Below, one piece after another: positions 15,948 through 27,239 of a DNA stretch of 64,000 nt; positions within the stretch are counted from its first letter, which is position 1, and each line of letters opens with the position of its first letter. A program made the position numbers and the translations under genes. Below the pieces are notes generated by a model. The model did no database searches. It was not told where the DNA came from and saw only the letters and a program-made list of their open reading frames with translations. Source of the DNA: Dasyornis broadbenti (Eukaryota; Chordata; Aves; Passeriformes; Dasyornithidae); the NCBI GenBank assembly GCA_013397935.1, contig VZRN01006763.1, positions 768,063 through 832,062 on the forward strand, read 5' to 3'.

Positions 15948-16333
15948 GTATTTTATTCCAAAGTGATTGCTGTTGCTAAGGCAAAGAACTATCGCTTAAA
16001 CTAATAGGAAATTTTGATGATAGGCGATTTGATTTTGTAATACAGCGAACTGAAATAATGCGGACTGCAGGTCATAGGTGTGACACATATGTGCAATAGA
16101 ATGGGCCTAATATCTGATTGGTTGGGATAAGAATGAGCATATTCAACCACTACAGCAGGATTGTATTTCTGTGGGCATGCTTTGGGAATGTGGGATAGAG
16201 ATCACCTCTGCACTCTTCAATTTTCTTCGAAGTGATTTGGAGTGCTTGATTACAAAATACAAACAAAATGCATTTACAATGCATTTTAAGTCAATTTTAA
16301 ATAACAAAAGAAAAAATATTGTATATGAATGTG

Positions 16334-16339
16334 GTAATC
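16334..16339. repeat. Target-site duplication, left copy (GTAATC)
   Basis: Six bases directly before the TG of the LTR at 16340, identical to 16832-16837 directly after its CA end. Confidence 0.85.
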
Positions 16340-16569
16340 TGTCGCGGTTGCCCGGAGGTTCGGCGCTGGCAGCGCCGGGATGCCGCGACCTTACTAGACA
16401 GAGCGTCCCGCGGGGGACAGCCTCTCTAGGGGTGCTGGCAAAAGCCTCCTGGAGCGACAGTGATTTCAGCAAGTGTAGCGACACCTCCGCTACAAGTGAT
16501 CAGCTCTTTTGTGAAATCACCCAAGGCAAAGAGTGAGGCAGCTCGTATGGCAGTTCCACAGAGGTAGTC

Positions 16570-16575
16570 TTTATT
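16570..16575 (-). terminator. AATAAA polyadenylation signal of the solo LTR
   Basis: CAATAAAG on the minus strand, placed in R between the TATA box and the GC-rich U5. Confidence 0.65.
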
Positions 16576-16642
16576 GTCCAGCACCCTGCGAAGGGGAGGC
16601 CAGGGACGAGACCAGCCTGAGGTGTTGGGGTTAGGACAGGGG

Positions 16643-16648
16643 TTTATA
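16643..16648 (-). promoter_or_regulatory. TATA box of the solo LTR
   Basis: CATATAAAC on the minus strand sits about 70 bp upstream of the polyadenylation signal, the expected U3/R geometry. If active, transcription would run leftwards toward lower coordinates. Confidence 0.65.
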
Positions 16649-16831
16649 TGGGGAAGGTAGAGGGTGGGGTGGAAACCGATTAGCCAACAGGGAAGGGGCT
16701 ATTAGCATGGGAGAAGCAAGGCCTGTCGGAATGACTCCAGTTTCTCACCCTGAACTTGAAGGTGAGCTGCCTAGCTCTGAGTCCTCCAGGGGAGTGCAGG
16801 AGGTTGACTTGAATGCTCACTGCCTTCCACA

Positions 16832-16837
16832 GTAATC
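16832..16837. repeat. Target-site duplication, right copy (GTAATC)
   Basis: Exact match to 16334-16339 across the LTR. Confidence 0.85.
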
Positions 16838-19800
16838 TATTTGGAATGTTCAAGCTGAATTCTACTTTTAATTGTCAAAGGTGAGATGAGCAGCCTGGTA
16901 GAGTTTTTTAATTTTTTCCACACATACTCAAATAGCGTCCTGAGACCAATTCACATGTCGTACCAGGAGCCATAGAATGGACAAAACAGACTCAAAAGAA
17001 CAATAACATCTCCTGGCATAGCTATGTATTACCTAAAACAACACAAAATCAAGATTTCAGGAATGGATGCGCAATACACGTTCCACCTTAGAGGTTTGTC
17101 TGCTACCATCCAGCTTAAACCAGCAAATGTCGGAATAACTCTTCTTGTCATATTTCTTGTTCCTCTTGTTCCTCTTTCCCACTCAGTATACATTCAGTAC
17201 AGATCCCATCCTTTTACATCTTTACAGTACTCCAGTGAGCAGTGATACTGATCATATACATTCAAGCGCTGATTCAGCAAAGCGCTTACGTGAAGCGCTT
17301 TAAATCATGAAGATGTGATTTATCTCGTTTAGTGTGATGCTCGAACCGTATACCTTTCTTTTCCTGATTTGAAATCTTCCCCATGTGAGAGAAGAAGAGC
17401 TCCTCAGTAAATGGTTGCAACTCTAAGGGGGTAACAAATGTATTTACTGTAAACTGTGGATTTCTGTAACACAGGCTTGTAATAGCAAATACAACTGAAA
17501 GTACTGAAAATTCCAGGCTTCTCCTCCAAAGGCTTGGTCTTGCAGTGCTGGTTCTGTTTTAATGAAAAATGGTATTGAGGATGTTCAACTGTGTGTCCTC
17601 CCAGCTGAGAACCTCTGAGTTAAATGTCTTGGGGCATCCTATTGCAATTAGCAGAAGATTTGCTGAATTCCAAAAGGTTTGCTACAGTGACATTCCTGTT
17701 CAACTCCTTGTACTCGGATTTTGTATCTGAATACAAGAAATTGTCGGGGGACACTCACTTTGATTGCTTTGAACTGTAAGTTTTGTCATTTTCAAAATGG
17801 GTGACTTTTTGAGGGAGTTTGCCTCTCCCTGGTTTGCTTTTCTCCTTGCCTGCACTGACAAAACAGATAACCATTGAAATATTCTTGGCTGTGAACTATG
17901 ATCTTGGAAAACACATTTGATGTTCATAGATGGTCTTTTGGCTGCCTATACTTGAGCCCATCTGCTAGGATGGCACAATGCCGGCACACACGGGCACGCC
18001 AGTTTTTTGGGGCAAGGAGCACCAACTGTAAATGGCTACACGCAGGCAAGATACCAAATGCTTCAAACACCATTTCTTTTGGAAGGATCCTTTTTCTTTG
18101 TTATGGGATTGCCATACTGTTGCCATAGGACTCTGAATTGCTGGTAGCTTTGTGTCCTGATGCAATACATGACTGTTGAGGAGCAGTGAGGCTGAAGAAT
18201 ATCAAGTATCTTTTGAAATGTCTGATGCATGTGAAACACAGATTATTTGGAATAACATCTATGGATAAGTTAAACAGGAGCACTGAGTGGTTCTGGTTTT
18301 ATTGATCATCTTTTTAAGTGATGAAATTAGAAATCCCTGTCTTGTGTGGCACAAGAGAACTTGCCAGCACGGGATACATGGTGTGATCAATTAATCCCAA
18401 AGCTGCAGTGCTTCCACAACAGTCAATAACCAATTAAGTAATTCTGAGAACAAAGTTGTCTCAATAAAAGGGGAGGGCATATGAGGACAGGAATGAGAGG
18501 TCAGATCATAAAGAGAGAGGAAATTTAACACAGGATTTAAATTTGAAAAGGAACCAGTGACCCGGAGAAAAAAAGCATGACTTTCCAAGTGCAATTTGGG
18601 ACAAAATGAGAGGCTTGTTGCAATGATGACCAGATAGTGATGGATTGAGAATGTGATGCTGAGGGTGTAAGGAGAAGAAACTAGGACAGAATAATGCAGC
18701 TCAGTCTTAAATAATTTTATCACTTTAAATGCAAAGAATAGCTTATTGTGGGAAGCTATTTTACATATGTTTTCCATGTTTTCTGACTAGAGAAGAATTG
18801 GAGTTTCCCCTCTGCTTCAGAAATGTTTTGAAATATCAAAGCATAACTTTCTCTATATTGGATGAGCACCCCAAGCCCTAGGCTAGCTTCTGTTCAGGAC
18901 TGGTAGAGCTGTCTTCCACATTCTCAGCAGAAATTTCTTCCGTGTTAGAATTATGTTGATTCCTGAAGAAAATTTTCCTGAAGCTCCCATTCAAAAACTG
19001 TACTGACAGAGAAAGTATGAAATTGATAAATCGTCCAAAGACAGTTACAATCAGAAGAGTGACTAAATCCTAGCATTGTGGTAATCTTGTATTATTCCTC
19101 ATCAAATACCTCACTGGCTTTAGGAGTTTCTGATACATTGGAAACTTTTCTCTGAACTTTGGTTCTCAAACCAAGTTACTTCCTTCCCTCTGAGTCCCCT
19201 TAAAGCCCAGTGGCCTAGTGGTTTGTTCACTCTTCTGGGGTATGGAAGACTTCATGCCCTTCTTCATGTCCTCTGCTCTGCATACACGGACAATTCACAG
19301 TACCTCTTGCAAGAAACACCAAGAGACAGCCACTACAGAATCAATTATTTCTTGACAAAGACAGAACTAATAAGACACCTCCGGTTTTGAATTCTTCCTC
19401 TTACTGGGCGCTTTTTAGACTTACAGAGATGTAGAGACCTCAAGGATTACTTAGGACTTTCGATCTAAGTTTGTTTTTAAGTACATCTGACAAAAAATAA
19501 TTTAGCCATGTAATTCCCAGCAACTACACTGAGGGATGGGTACCACATTGCCTTTGTGGATTTGGGACATAAAGTGGTGGTTAGTTCCCCTTCCTCTTTC
19601 TAAATCTCCTTGCTTGAAGGACCTAATGATATCTAACGCCTACTGGCCACAACAAAACTAGTTAAGATGCAGGTATAGAGGGAATAATGATGCTTATTAT
19701 AGCTCAGATTGTGCAATACTTTCTATTGCACAACTTTCTGAAACTGAAATTGTTGAGGCTTTGTCCAAGAACAGCTTTATTGCTGAAAATATACTCAGTA

Positions 19801-22800
19801 ATGGGTCAGCAATTTTACAATATGAGGAGAAAAACTATTTTGCTATTATAAAAAATTAGATCTCATAACTTTTTAACAGTTACACAGTCAAACTATCCTG
19901 TAATAAAAGTTGAAGGCATGGAAACTACACTCTGAGAAGGGCATTTGGATTAATTTTTCTGGCCTTGGAAACTTCTGCACCAATTTCCCCTTCTGCAACA
20001 CTGAAAAAACACACGGGTATTTAGTTTTGAGCCTCAACTTGAAGTAAGAGTTAAACATGTTCACTCATTACTTTTATCTCTATTGGCATTATATTTATTT
20101 AATTGGTAAAACCACGAAATGAGAAGCTGCTTCTATGCATCAAGATCAAGCATCAAACAAAATTTTTCCAAATATAATTGTCTTATTCAAGTGAACTGAG
20201 AACTTAATGACTTAACATGGTGAGGGAGAAATGAGAAATTAAGTTGTTAATGCTCTGGTAATAATTACTGTAAAAAATGCATTTTCGATACTGATTGTTG
20301 ATTTAGCTGGTCACAATCATCCTTTTAATGTGCTCAGTTGCCCTTGCAGACTCCAAGATATGTAAGATATGGTGATGCTTTAGTACAAAAATGAAACATA
20401 TTTGCTTTTTGCTGGTAGACTAAATTTACATAATTCCGTCAAAGGTGATGGAACTATATTGATTGAAACTGGGAAAAGGGTTCTATGTGGGCAGCTATGC
20501 CTTCAGCATATGCTCACACCTAATCTAGAACATTTCTGTTTTCCCAAAAGCTTACTTGTGGCACACTTCATGCCTGCATTTACAGTGTCATTCATAGGAA
20601 AAGTCCCGTGCATCAGACTAGGCTCCTTGAGAGACACAGCTGTTTCTGAAATGTGGCAAGATCGTTAAATGGACAGAAGGAGAACAAAGCATTCACAGTG
20701 TGGTGGTAAACAGTGCAATGCCTGGAGAAAAATAGTAAGTGCAGGGAAATTGCACTGTAGAGAAGATTGAAGATGGTCACAGCAAGCTTCCGAAACTTTC
20801 CATCAGACAGTCTGAAAACTTTAGCACTAGGCCACTTTAAGATGGAAACTCCTAGAGTTATAGAAACAATCTAAAAGCTGATTTTTATTGTGTCAAATCA
20901 GCAGCTCCTCAGGCAGATATTGGCAAGCTACTCTCAAGTTATTGGTGTGAGGCTTTTGCAAAGTACCCCTGAAAGCCGTGGTTTGCAGAAGACATCCTGA
21001 AATAATGACTGGCTTCTTCTGAGCACACTGAATGCCACAATCACCTTTTTGATTAAGAGAGAACATACAATAATCACATTAAAAAATCTTTGCTTCCATT
21101 TCAAGGTACTGCATAGATAGGTTTCTGAACATGATTATATGTAGTATGGGGAAAGTGGATACTGGTATTTCTCCTAGAAAAGTGTACATATGTTGATGTT
21201 TCAAATATCTTCATCATTACTGTGGATCACTGTGTTTTGAACAGCTGCCTGTTTGCCAGATATTAGTTCAAAAGTAGAGAAGAAAAAAGGAAGTGATGGT
21301 TTCTGAAACAAGTACAGTCAGGGACTATACAGCAGGTCAAAACTTCCCCTTCTTCTGGCTCACTTTAAATACAGATCAGAGATGCCCTATTCCTTCAAAA
21401 AGCCATTCTATCCATTGATTAAAGAATGACTTGGACCGTAAACCAGCGTGCCTTTGAATGTTTAGATTTGTTCATTTAGTAATTTTTGATATTCATTCAT
21501 ACTTTAACTTCTTTCTCCTTTTAAGGATGGATGTATCCAGTGTACTATGCTGAGGAATGCTGGCAATGTATTCCAGGATTCCAGGAGCATTTTGAGTGGT
21601 AAATTTCAGTTTAAACACACTAATCCCCAAACTTTACATTCCCTCTTTGGCTTGAAAATGTATGAAAAATTTTAGAAATTCATTTGGTATAGCACCCACT
21701 GAGTTGGTATTCCTAACCTGGTGAAAGGTGTGGAGTCCAAGTATTGCCCAATGACATAGGGCAAGTCAGAGAAACAAAAGAGACATGATTTATGGGAGAA
21801 AATTTATGTGAGAAATAGATAATCTGTAGCTGAGCATTTTTACAATGCAAACATAATATACTTTTCTAGATATTTAGGTAATAATTACCTAATTATCTTT
21901 GAACAGTCCATCCTGCTCCTTTTGGTACCTGACACTAATTTTTGTAACTACAATAATGTGGAGATTATGTACACAGATTATTACAGCTAGAGTCTGTTTA
22001 ATTAGTTGCCTGGAAAAGAAAGATAATGCCTTATTATTTATCTGGGGTTAGACAACTTATTCTATGTTTGGAGATAATCACCCTCACTCTGGAGTGAGCA
22101 GATATCCTGCAATTAGCACCAGTCCTTTCATCCAGGGAAGGTGGTAAGTCCTGAAGGCAGTAGCACATTCTAATTCTCAGCTATCATTAGAGCCTTTTAG
22201 ACACTGCAAGACTTCATTTTATGGAGGTTATTCTTTAGTGTATTTTCAGAACGGCCTTCTCCATTAATTTGTTTCGTATCGTAGTCTTAAAATTCCTCTT
22301 GGCAGCAGGATTCATTAGCAATGTCATTTTCCTGTACACACTTATGCAGGCTTTGTGTGTGGTCTCCTAGGATGTACAGACCTCCTTCCTATCTGAGGAT
22401 CTGCGATAACTCGACTTCAATGCTCCCCTGTTAAAGCCTTGCGCAGTGTTGAAGAGCTGTCCAATGGGAAATGCTGGGCCCTTTTCTTATCTTATCTTTC
22501 AGGATAAGTATTAGGTGAAAACGTCACCATTCCTCCTCCTCATCTTCATCTTCCTTAACCTGTTCCCACAACTACAGGAAGGTCCTGAAGAACTGGCTCT
22601 TAACTGAGATAAATGTTTTCAGCTGTAGGACTGGACAAGTCACTCAATATGTTTCTTCCTATATTTCACTCCAACCCTGCCGAGGCTGTACAAAACTGTC
22701 TGTATCTTAGTAATCCTATACTGGCATCTACTACTGTAGTGGAGATGCAATTACTGTTAATAAAAATGCATATGACTAAACTTTAATTTTTTTTCTGAGA

Positions 22801-22944
22801 ATGCCTAAGTCTGATTTTCCAGTCACTTTTGGGTCTGTATGTGTTTGTACTTTGGAAAGATCAACTGCTTCAAATAGGCCGCGCCAACTTTTCCGGTCTT
22901 GCTGCTGGAATACAGTAGGAAGTTGCAACAAGACATTTCACTTT
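16838..22944. other. AT-rich unique region, nothing recognised
   Basis: About 6 kb without recognisable repeats or coding signal. Open frames are scattered on both strands, the longest 128 codons (18391-18777, minus strand). None resembles a family I know. Small local duplications occur (for example CTTGTTCCT twice near 17156-17173). Confidence 0.5.
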
Positions 22945-23042
22945 GCAATTTGGTTTAGTGGGCATGGTTGTACTTGATCAATGGTTGGACCTGATGATCT
23001 TGGAAGTCTTTTCCAACCTTTGTGATTCTACAATTCTATAAT
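22945..23042 (+). mobile_element. CR1 LINE 3'-terminal scrap, sense
   Basis: Contains only the last ~100 bp of a CR1: the TGGTTTAGTGGGCATGGTTG block, the GGACCTGATGATCTTGGAAG block, TTTTCCAACCTTTGTGATTC, and a CTACAATTCTATAATA tail. Strong 5' truncation is usual for CR1. Confidence 0.85.
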
Positions 23043-23334
23043 AAGTGAGGTGCTGTTTACAGTGAATGTCTGAGGGCCTGCTTTACCTCATGTCATGTCC
23101 TGACTGTCCAAACAAAGCCCTTTACAGTGTACCAGTTTCATCTCTAAAACAGGTACCATGTACACCAGTTCGGAGTTCTTTTGATCCAGACCAGATTTCT
23201 CTGGTAACTGTGGGAAGTTAAAACTAAAGTGCTTGCAAGTAGAGCAGATGAGGTGCAAGAGACACAAGTTATAATAAGATGTATATAATGTCTCACTGGA
23301 CATTAAAAAAACCCTAATCACAAACAGTTGAAAC

Positions 23335-23495
23335 ACGTTGGCTAAAAGACTCTTGAACTCTCCATCCTCAGAGATTTTCAAAGCTCAACTGGACAAGGCT
23401 CTGAGCAATGCGACCACTGATGGCCTTGGTTAGAGCAGGGGTCATACTGGAGGACTTTCACAGGACCTTTCTGTTCTAAATCATTCCATGATTAA
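23335..23495 (+). mobile_element. CR1 LINE 3' fragment, sense
   Basis: Matches the CR1 3' region from the CCATCCTCAGAGATTTTCAA block through CTGGACAAGGCTCTGAGCAA and ATGGCCTTGG. It ends in a diverged CATTCCATGATTAAATGA tail. It lies about 300 bp after another sense CR1 end (22945-23042), so they are separate insertions. A minus-strand open frame (23088-23381) overlaps it and is probably spurious. Confidence 0.8.
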
Positions 23496-26400
23496 ATGAA
23501 TTAACAACTGTGAGTGGAGTACAATTCTCACATGAAATCCTGAGTGCTACATTTAGAAAGTTGAGGTGCACCCAGGTGGACTGAGGAGGAAGAATGTGTC
23601 ATGTCAGCAGAGCATTTTCTCATCAACACTCATCCGTTATTGACTTTAGCCCTCGTTATGGGCCAAAAGAGCTGCAAGATCTGCTTTCAAAGTTTGTGGC
23701 TGACCTTGTGTGTACCCCTTAGGAAGATATTTAATTTCTCCATAAATCAGGACAAAATATCATTGGAGGGATGGAAAAACCTGTGGATGAATCTTTGTTT
23801 GCAAAACCTTCTGCACAACTAAAGAAGTATTTTGAAACAAAATAAAGTGAAAAGTTGTTCTGCCAAGCTCTGTTCCACTCCGTGAAAATAGACAGGAGAA
23901 TTTTTGTCTGTAAGTGGAAAGTATTACCCTTTTGCTTTGGTATGTGTATATGCAGTTCTAGATAGAGAATAGATTACAGTGAGGGATATACTGACTCCAT
24001 TTTCTAGAGTTAATATGCATATAACTTGGACAGATCTGGCAGACTGCCACATGTTTTTTTCATGTGTATAAAAGCCCTGAAAATAATAAAAGCATATAAA
24101 ATTCAAAGTATTTCTTGTTTCTAACTAGAGATCACAATAATTGCAGTCCAGTTTTACTGCCAGAACACTAGCAGTAAATGACATTCATCTGAGATCTTGA
24201 CCAGTAGTAGGCCATTCCACTGATTTTATTTTATTTAAGCACCCTTCATGTGGAAGACGTTGAACACATTAACTGGAAAATTAATGATATTTTTGAATTT
24301 CAACTATCAATAGAAGCTTGAAAACTGTACTGCAAATCTAGTAGGAAAAATGTTTATAGCTTCTGGAAATGGGCCATGGTGGGATACACTGCTACTTTAC
24401 AGTTATAGATAAGCAACCATATTTTAGTTAATAATCCTGGGAGGCAGACAGCCTAATCCTTTCTTATTCACAAACTTGATTCTCAGTAAGCCATATATGT
24501 TGTTATCTCAGGAAAGCTGGAGGGGTTTTGGTTGTATATATAGCAAAAATTATTCAGTCTTGGGAGCAAAGACTTCTACCTTCTAAGAATGTATATAAGG
24601 TTTTGGGGCTCTGCCCAAAAGGAAAGACATCTTTGTGTTAAAATCAGCTCAAGGAATTGTGGTATAATTCTTAACTTTAACAATTGAGATAAACTATTTT
24701 TCACTAAAGTGAGAAATTTTAACACCTTAACAAGTCATGAGGGGATTCTCATTGCTACTACAAGCGGTGATTCTACAACAAATGCCTTTATGTGGCTCTG
24801 TCATTGTTGAAAAGGCTTCCAGCACGTGCCTACTTGATTTATGGTATTTATATGTGCCAGGATTGCAAGTAGCTTACTGTCCCGTCTCTGGTATTGGAAT
24901 CATCCTGAATACGTTTGTGCAGTAGTCCTCCTGATCTATTTGCCCTGAGGGGATATCTAGAGTAATTAATCATAATGGCTCTATTTTGATATGTGCATCT
25001 TTGATACATTTTAATGGGGCCTTTTAAAACTGTGTAGAGCCAGTGTGTTCCAAATGTCTGCAGGAGGCAAGAATCTGTTGCATGGCAAATTCCCAAGTAT
25101 TATGAATATCTAGCTATTGGGCCAGAGGTTTAGAAAGTAGGGGAGGCTCCTGAGGACATGGGGAAAGCCTAGACTACAAAGGATGCTCCTTTTGGATGTG
25201 AGAAGGGATCAATTTTTGTGATAGTAGGGGGCTAGCTGGACTTTAAAGAAGCCTATGAAAGGCAGAAGAAGGAAAATCCAGATGACCTTGACCTGAGCCA
25301 AAAAGCTGCATTTGACAGCAATTGTAAGTTTGACTGGTTTTGGCTTATTCCTCGGATTTAGTCTAATGAATAAAAAGAAAATAATTCAAAAAACTCTGTT
25401 GAGTCATATCATGTTTGTCTTAAGGTGTGGACAGAAATGTTCTGGCAAATTCTACTAATATAATCTAATATATTGCTGCCCCAAGTTGCCTATCTTGTCT
25501 CTCTGCTGCTGCTTCTCATCCTTGTAGGTCCAAAGGTCAGCAGAATCTGGCCTATGCCCATGTCCTTGTTGGTCCAACTTACCACCCTTGCAGCTGTCCC
25601 ACATCTCAAGCAAACAAAGGAAAAGAATGAGTCTGCAGGTTTGGAAACAGGGCTCTGTCAAGAAATCATGACCTCCTGGTAGACATGGCCTGAGAAGCCA
25701 CACTCTCAGCAGTGCATGCTTTGAGGAGGAGGAACACTGACAATACCAGACCTGCATGTACCATGAACTGGCCCATTGTCTACAACAGCTCTTTGATGGG
25801 TTACTTGCCTCTTCCTCTGAGCATCCTACCATGGCCACTGTCAGAGTCAGGAGATTGGATAAGAGAGGAGCAGAAAGGTGAAACTCTACCAAACACACCC
25901 TGACTATGGCTGTACTCAGTTGTACTCTGAACAACAACAGCCAGATGAGCTAAGATCTTCCTAGTTAAGGTTAATAATAGCCCCTATTTAAACTGACAAT
26001 TCCTCCATGCAGCTGTTACTTAAAACCAACATAAAGCTTCTTGGTGCTTTGCCTGAGGAATCAGCCATATAAAAGCTATTCCCCAGTTAGACTTAATTAT
26101 TTGCTCAATATACACTTTTCTGTGTGCTTCAGTCTGGTTCCAACTCAGCACTGAGGAACTGTGAAACCACTGAAATCAAATCCAAATAATTTTGTTAAGG
26201 TCAATCATTCCAGTGCTAAAAAAAAAAAAAAAAGGGTGTTCTTAAGCAAGTACTTTTTAGTTCTCTGTGTAATATTTGCTTCATTCAAGACCCATAGCTT
26301 CTTTTTCAGGATAAGAATATCCGTCTCTGTCTACCTCTTTCCTCTGGTCTTTTACGTGGTGTTTATCACTAAGTTATATAGGTTTAAACCATTCCTTGAA

Positions 26401-27192
26401 TGTTCAATCTGGAGGTAAAGTCTTAACAATTAAAAATACCTACATATTGTTCATTTACTAGAAACTCTTTGCCAGAAATATTAGAAGAAAATGGGTATTT
26501 TTCAAAGATGTTTTATGCTTCATGGATTGCACTTAAGTGACAGTAGACAAAGCACTGCATATGTTTTGATGTATCTTCTATCCTGTTAAAGTTTCTGCTT
26601 CTTGAATATTATGGACCAGAGAACAGTACTAACTTTTTTTGGAGATGGTTTTGCTCAAGTTTGTGGCTTCCTAAGAAAGCTCAGGTAACAGATTGAAAAT
26701 TATTGTCTTCAGGAGTCTTTTCTGTCAGGCAAAGAAGGAACATTTTTCCAATGCATTATTCCATTGTATATAAAGGTCATCACAGCTACACCAAAACCGG
26801 GGGAGCTGGGGCATGGCTTCAATATTATTCAGCAGTTACCCCCTCCTTATAGAGGAATTAGCAGCTATCTGTCCCCTTTATTAAATTAACTTCTGTTAAA
26901 GTAAGCTTGTAAATATGCACAAAGTTTATGGCATGAAGGGCAGCACGACTTTATAAAGAAACAGGTATCTCAAGAGACACACAAGTAACACTGATGAAGT
27001 CATGTCAGCTGTCACTCTGCTGCATCCAGTCATGGTTAACCCCCCTGCCTAATTTTAGGGGTAGCTTGGACATTGAGCAGTACCATATGGTGAATGCAGC
27101 ATTCTGTTGGCCTTTCCTTCTCAGCCCCACTAGCTCCACCTCTGATGAAAGCAGACTATTTACTATCTCCACATGTTAGATTCACTATTTCC
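23496..27192. other. Unique region with one unrecognised 160-codon open frame
   Basis: Minus-strand 25455-25937 is open for 160 codons and plus-strand frames overlap it. The predicted protein is Cys-, Ser- and Leu-rich with no motif I recognise, so I regard it as noncoding. Sequence near 26050-26170 has a TATA-like word (CATATAAAAGC), and a 16-base A run lies at 26218-26233. Together these could be a decayed LTR or retrocopy end, but no boundaries or target duplication were found. Confidence 0.4.
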
Positions 27193-27239
27193 ATATATAT
27201 GTGTATATATATATATATACACTTTTTTTTTTTTTTTTT
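27193..27239. repeat. (TA)n microsatellite followed by poly(T)
   Basis: Alternating AT at 27193-27219, interrupted once by GTG, then ACAC and a 17-base T run at 27223-27239. The 27094-27420 open frame reads across it and is not credible. Confidence 0.9.

Larger units (their letters stand above)
16340..16831 (-). mobile_element. ERVK-like (class II) solo LTR, antisense
   Basis: A 492-bp element beginning TGTCGCGG and ending CTTCCACA on the plus strand. It therefore reads TGTGGAAG to CCGCGACA on its own (minus) strand and is flanked by perfect 6-bp repeats GTAATC. In sense orientation it has a TATAAA box (16643-16648), an AATAAA signal about 70 bp downstream (16570-16575), and a GC-rich U5 with CpGs to the end. 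This is the U3-R-U5 order of a retroviral LTR. A 6-bp duplication is typical of class II elements. No gag, pol, env, primer-binding site or second LTR adjoins it, so it is a solo LTR left by recombination. The overlapping open frames at 16143-16536 are LTR sequence. The family name is inferred. Confidence 0.88.

Noticed and set aside
16143..16536. Overlapping 113- and 121-codon open frames
   Set aside because: They are explained by the GC-rich U5 of the solo LTR at 16340-16831.
25455..25937. 160-codon minus-strand open frame
   Set aside because: No known motif and no splice or promoter context; other frames are open on the opposite strand over the same interval, as expected by chance in a less AT-rich patch.
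25900..26233. TATA-like word and 16-base A run, suggesting a decayed LTR or processed pseudogene end
   Set aside because: No TG/CA boundaries, target duplication, AATAAA at the right distance or recognisable body.
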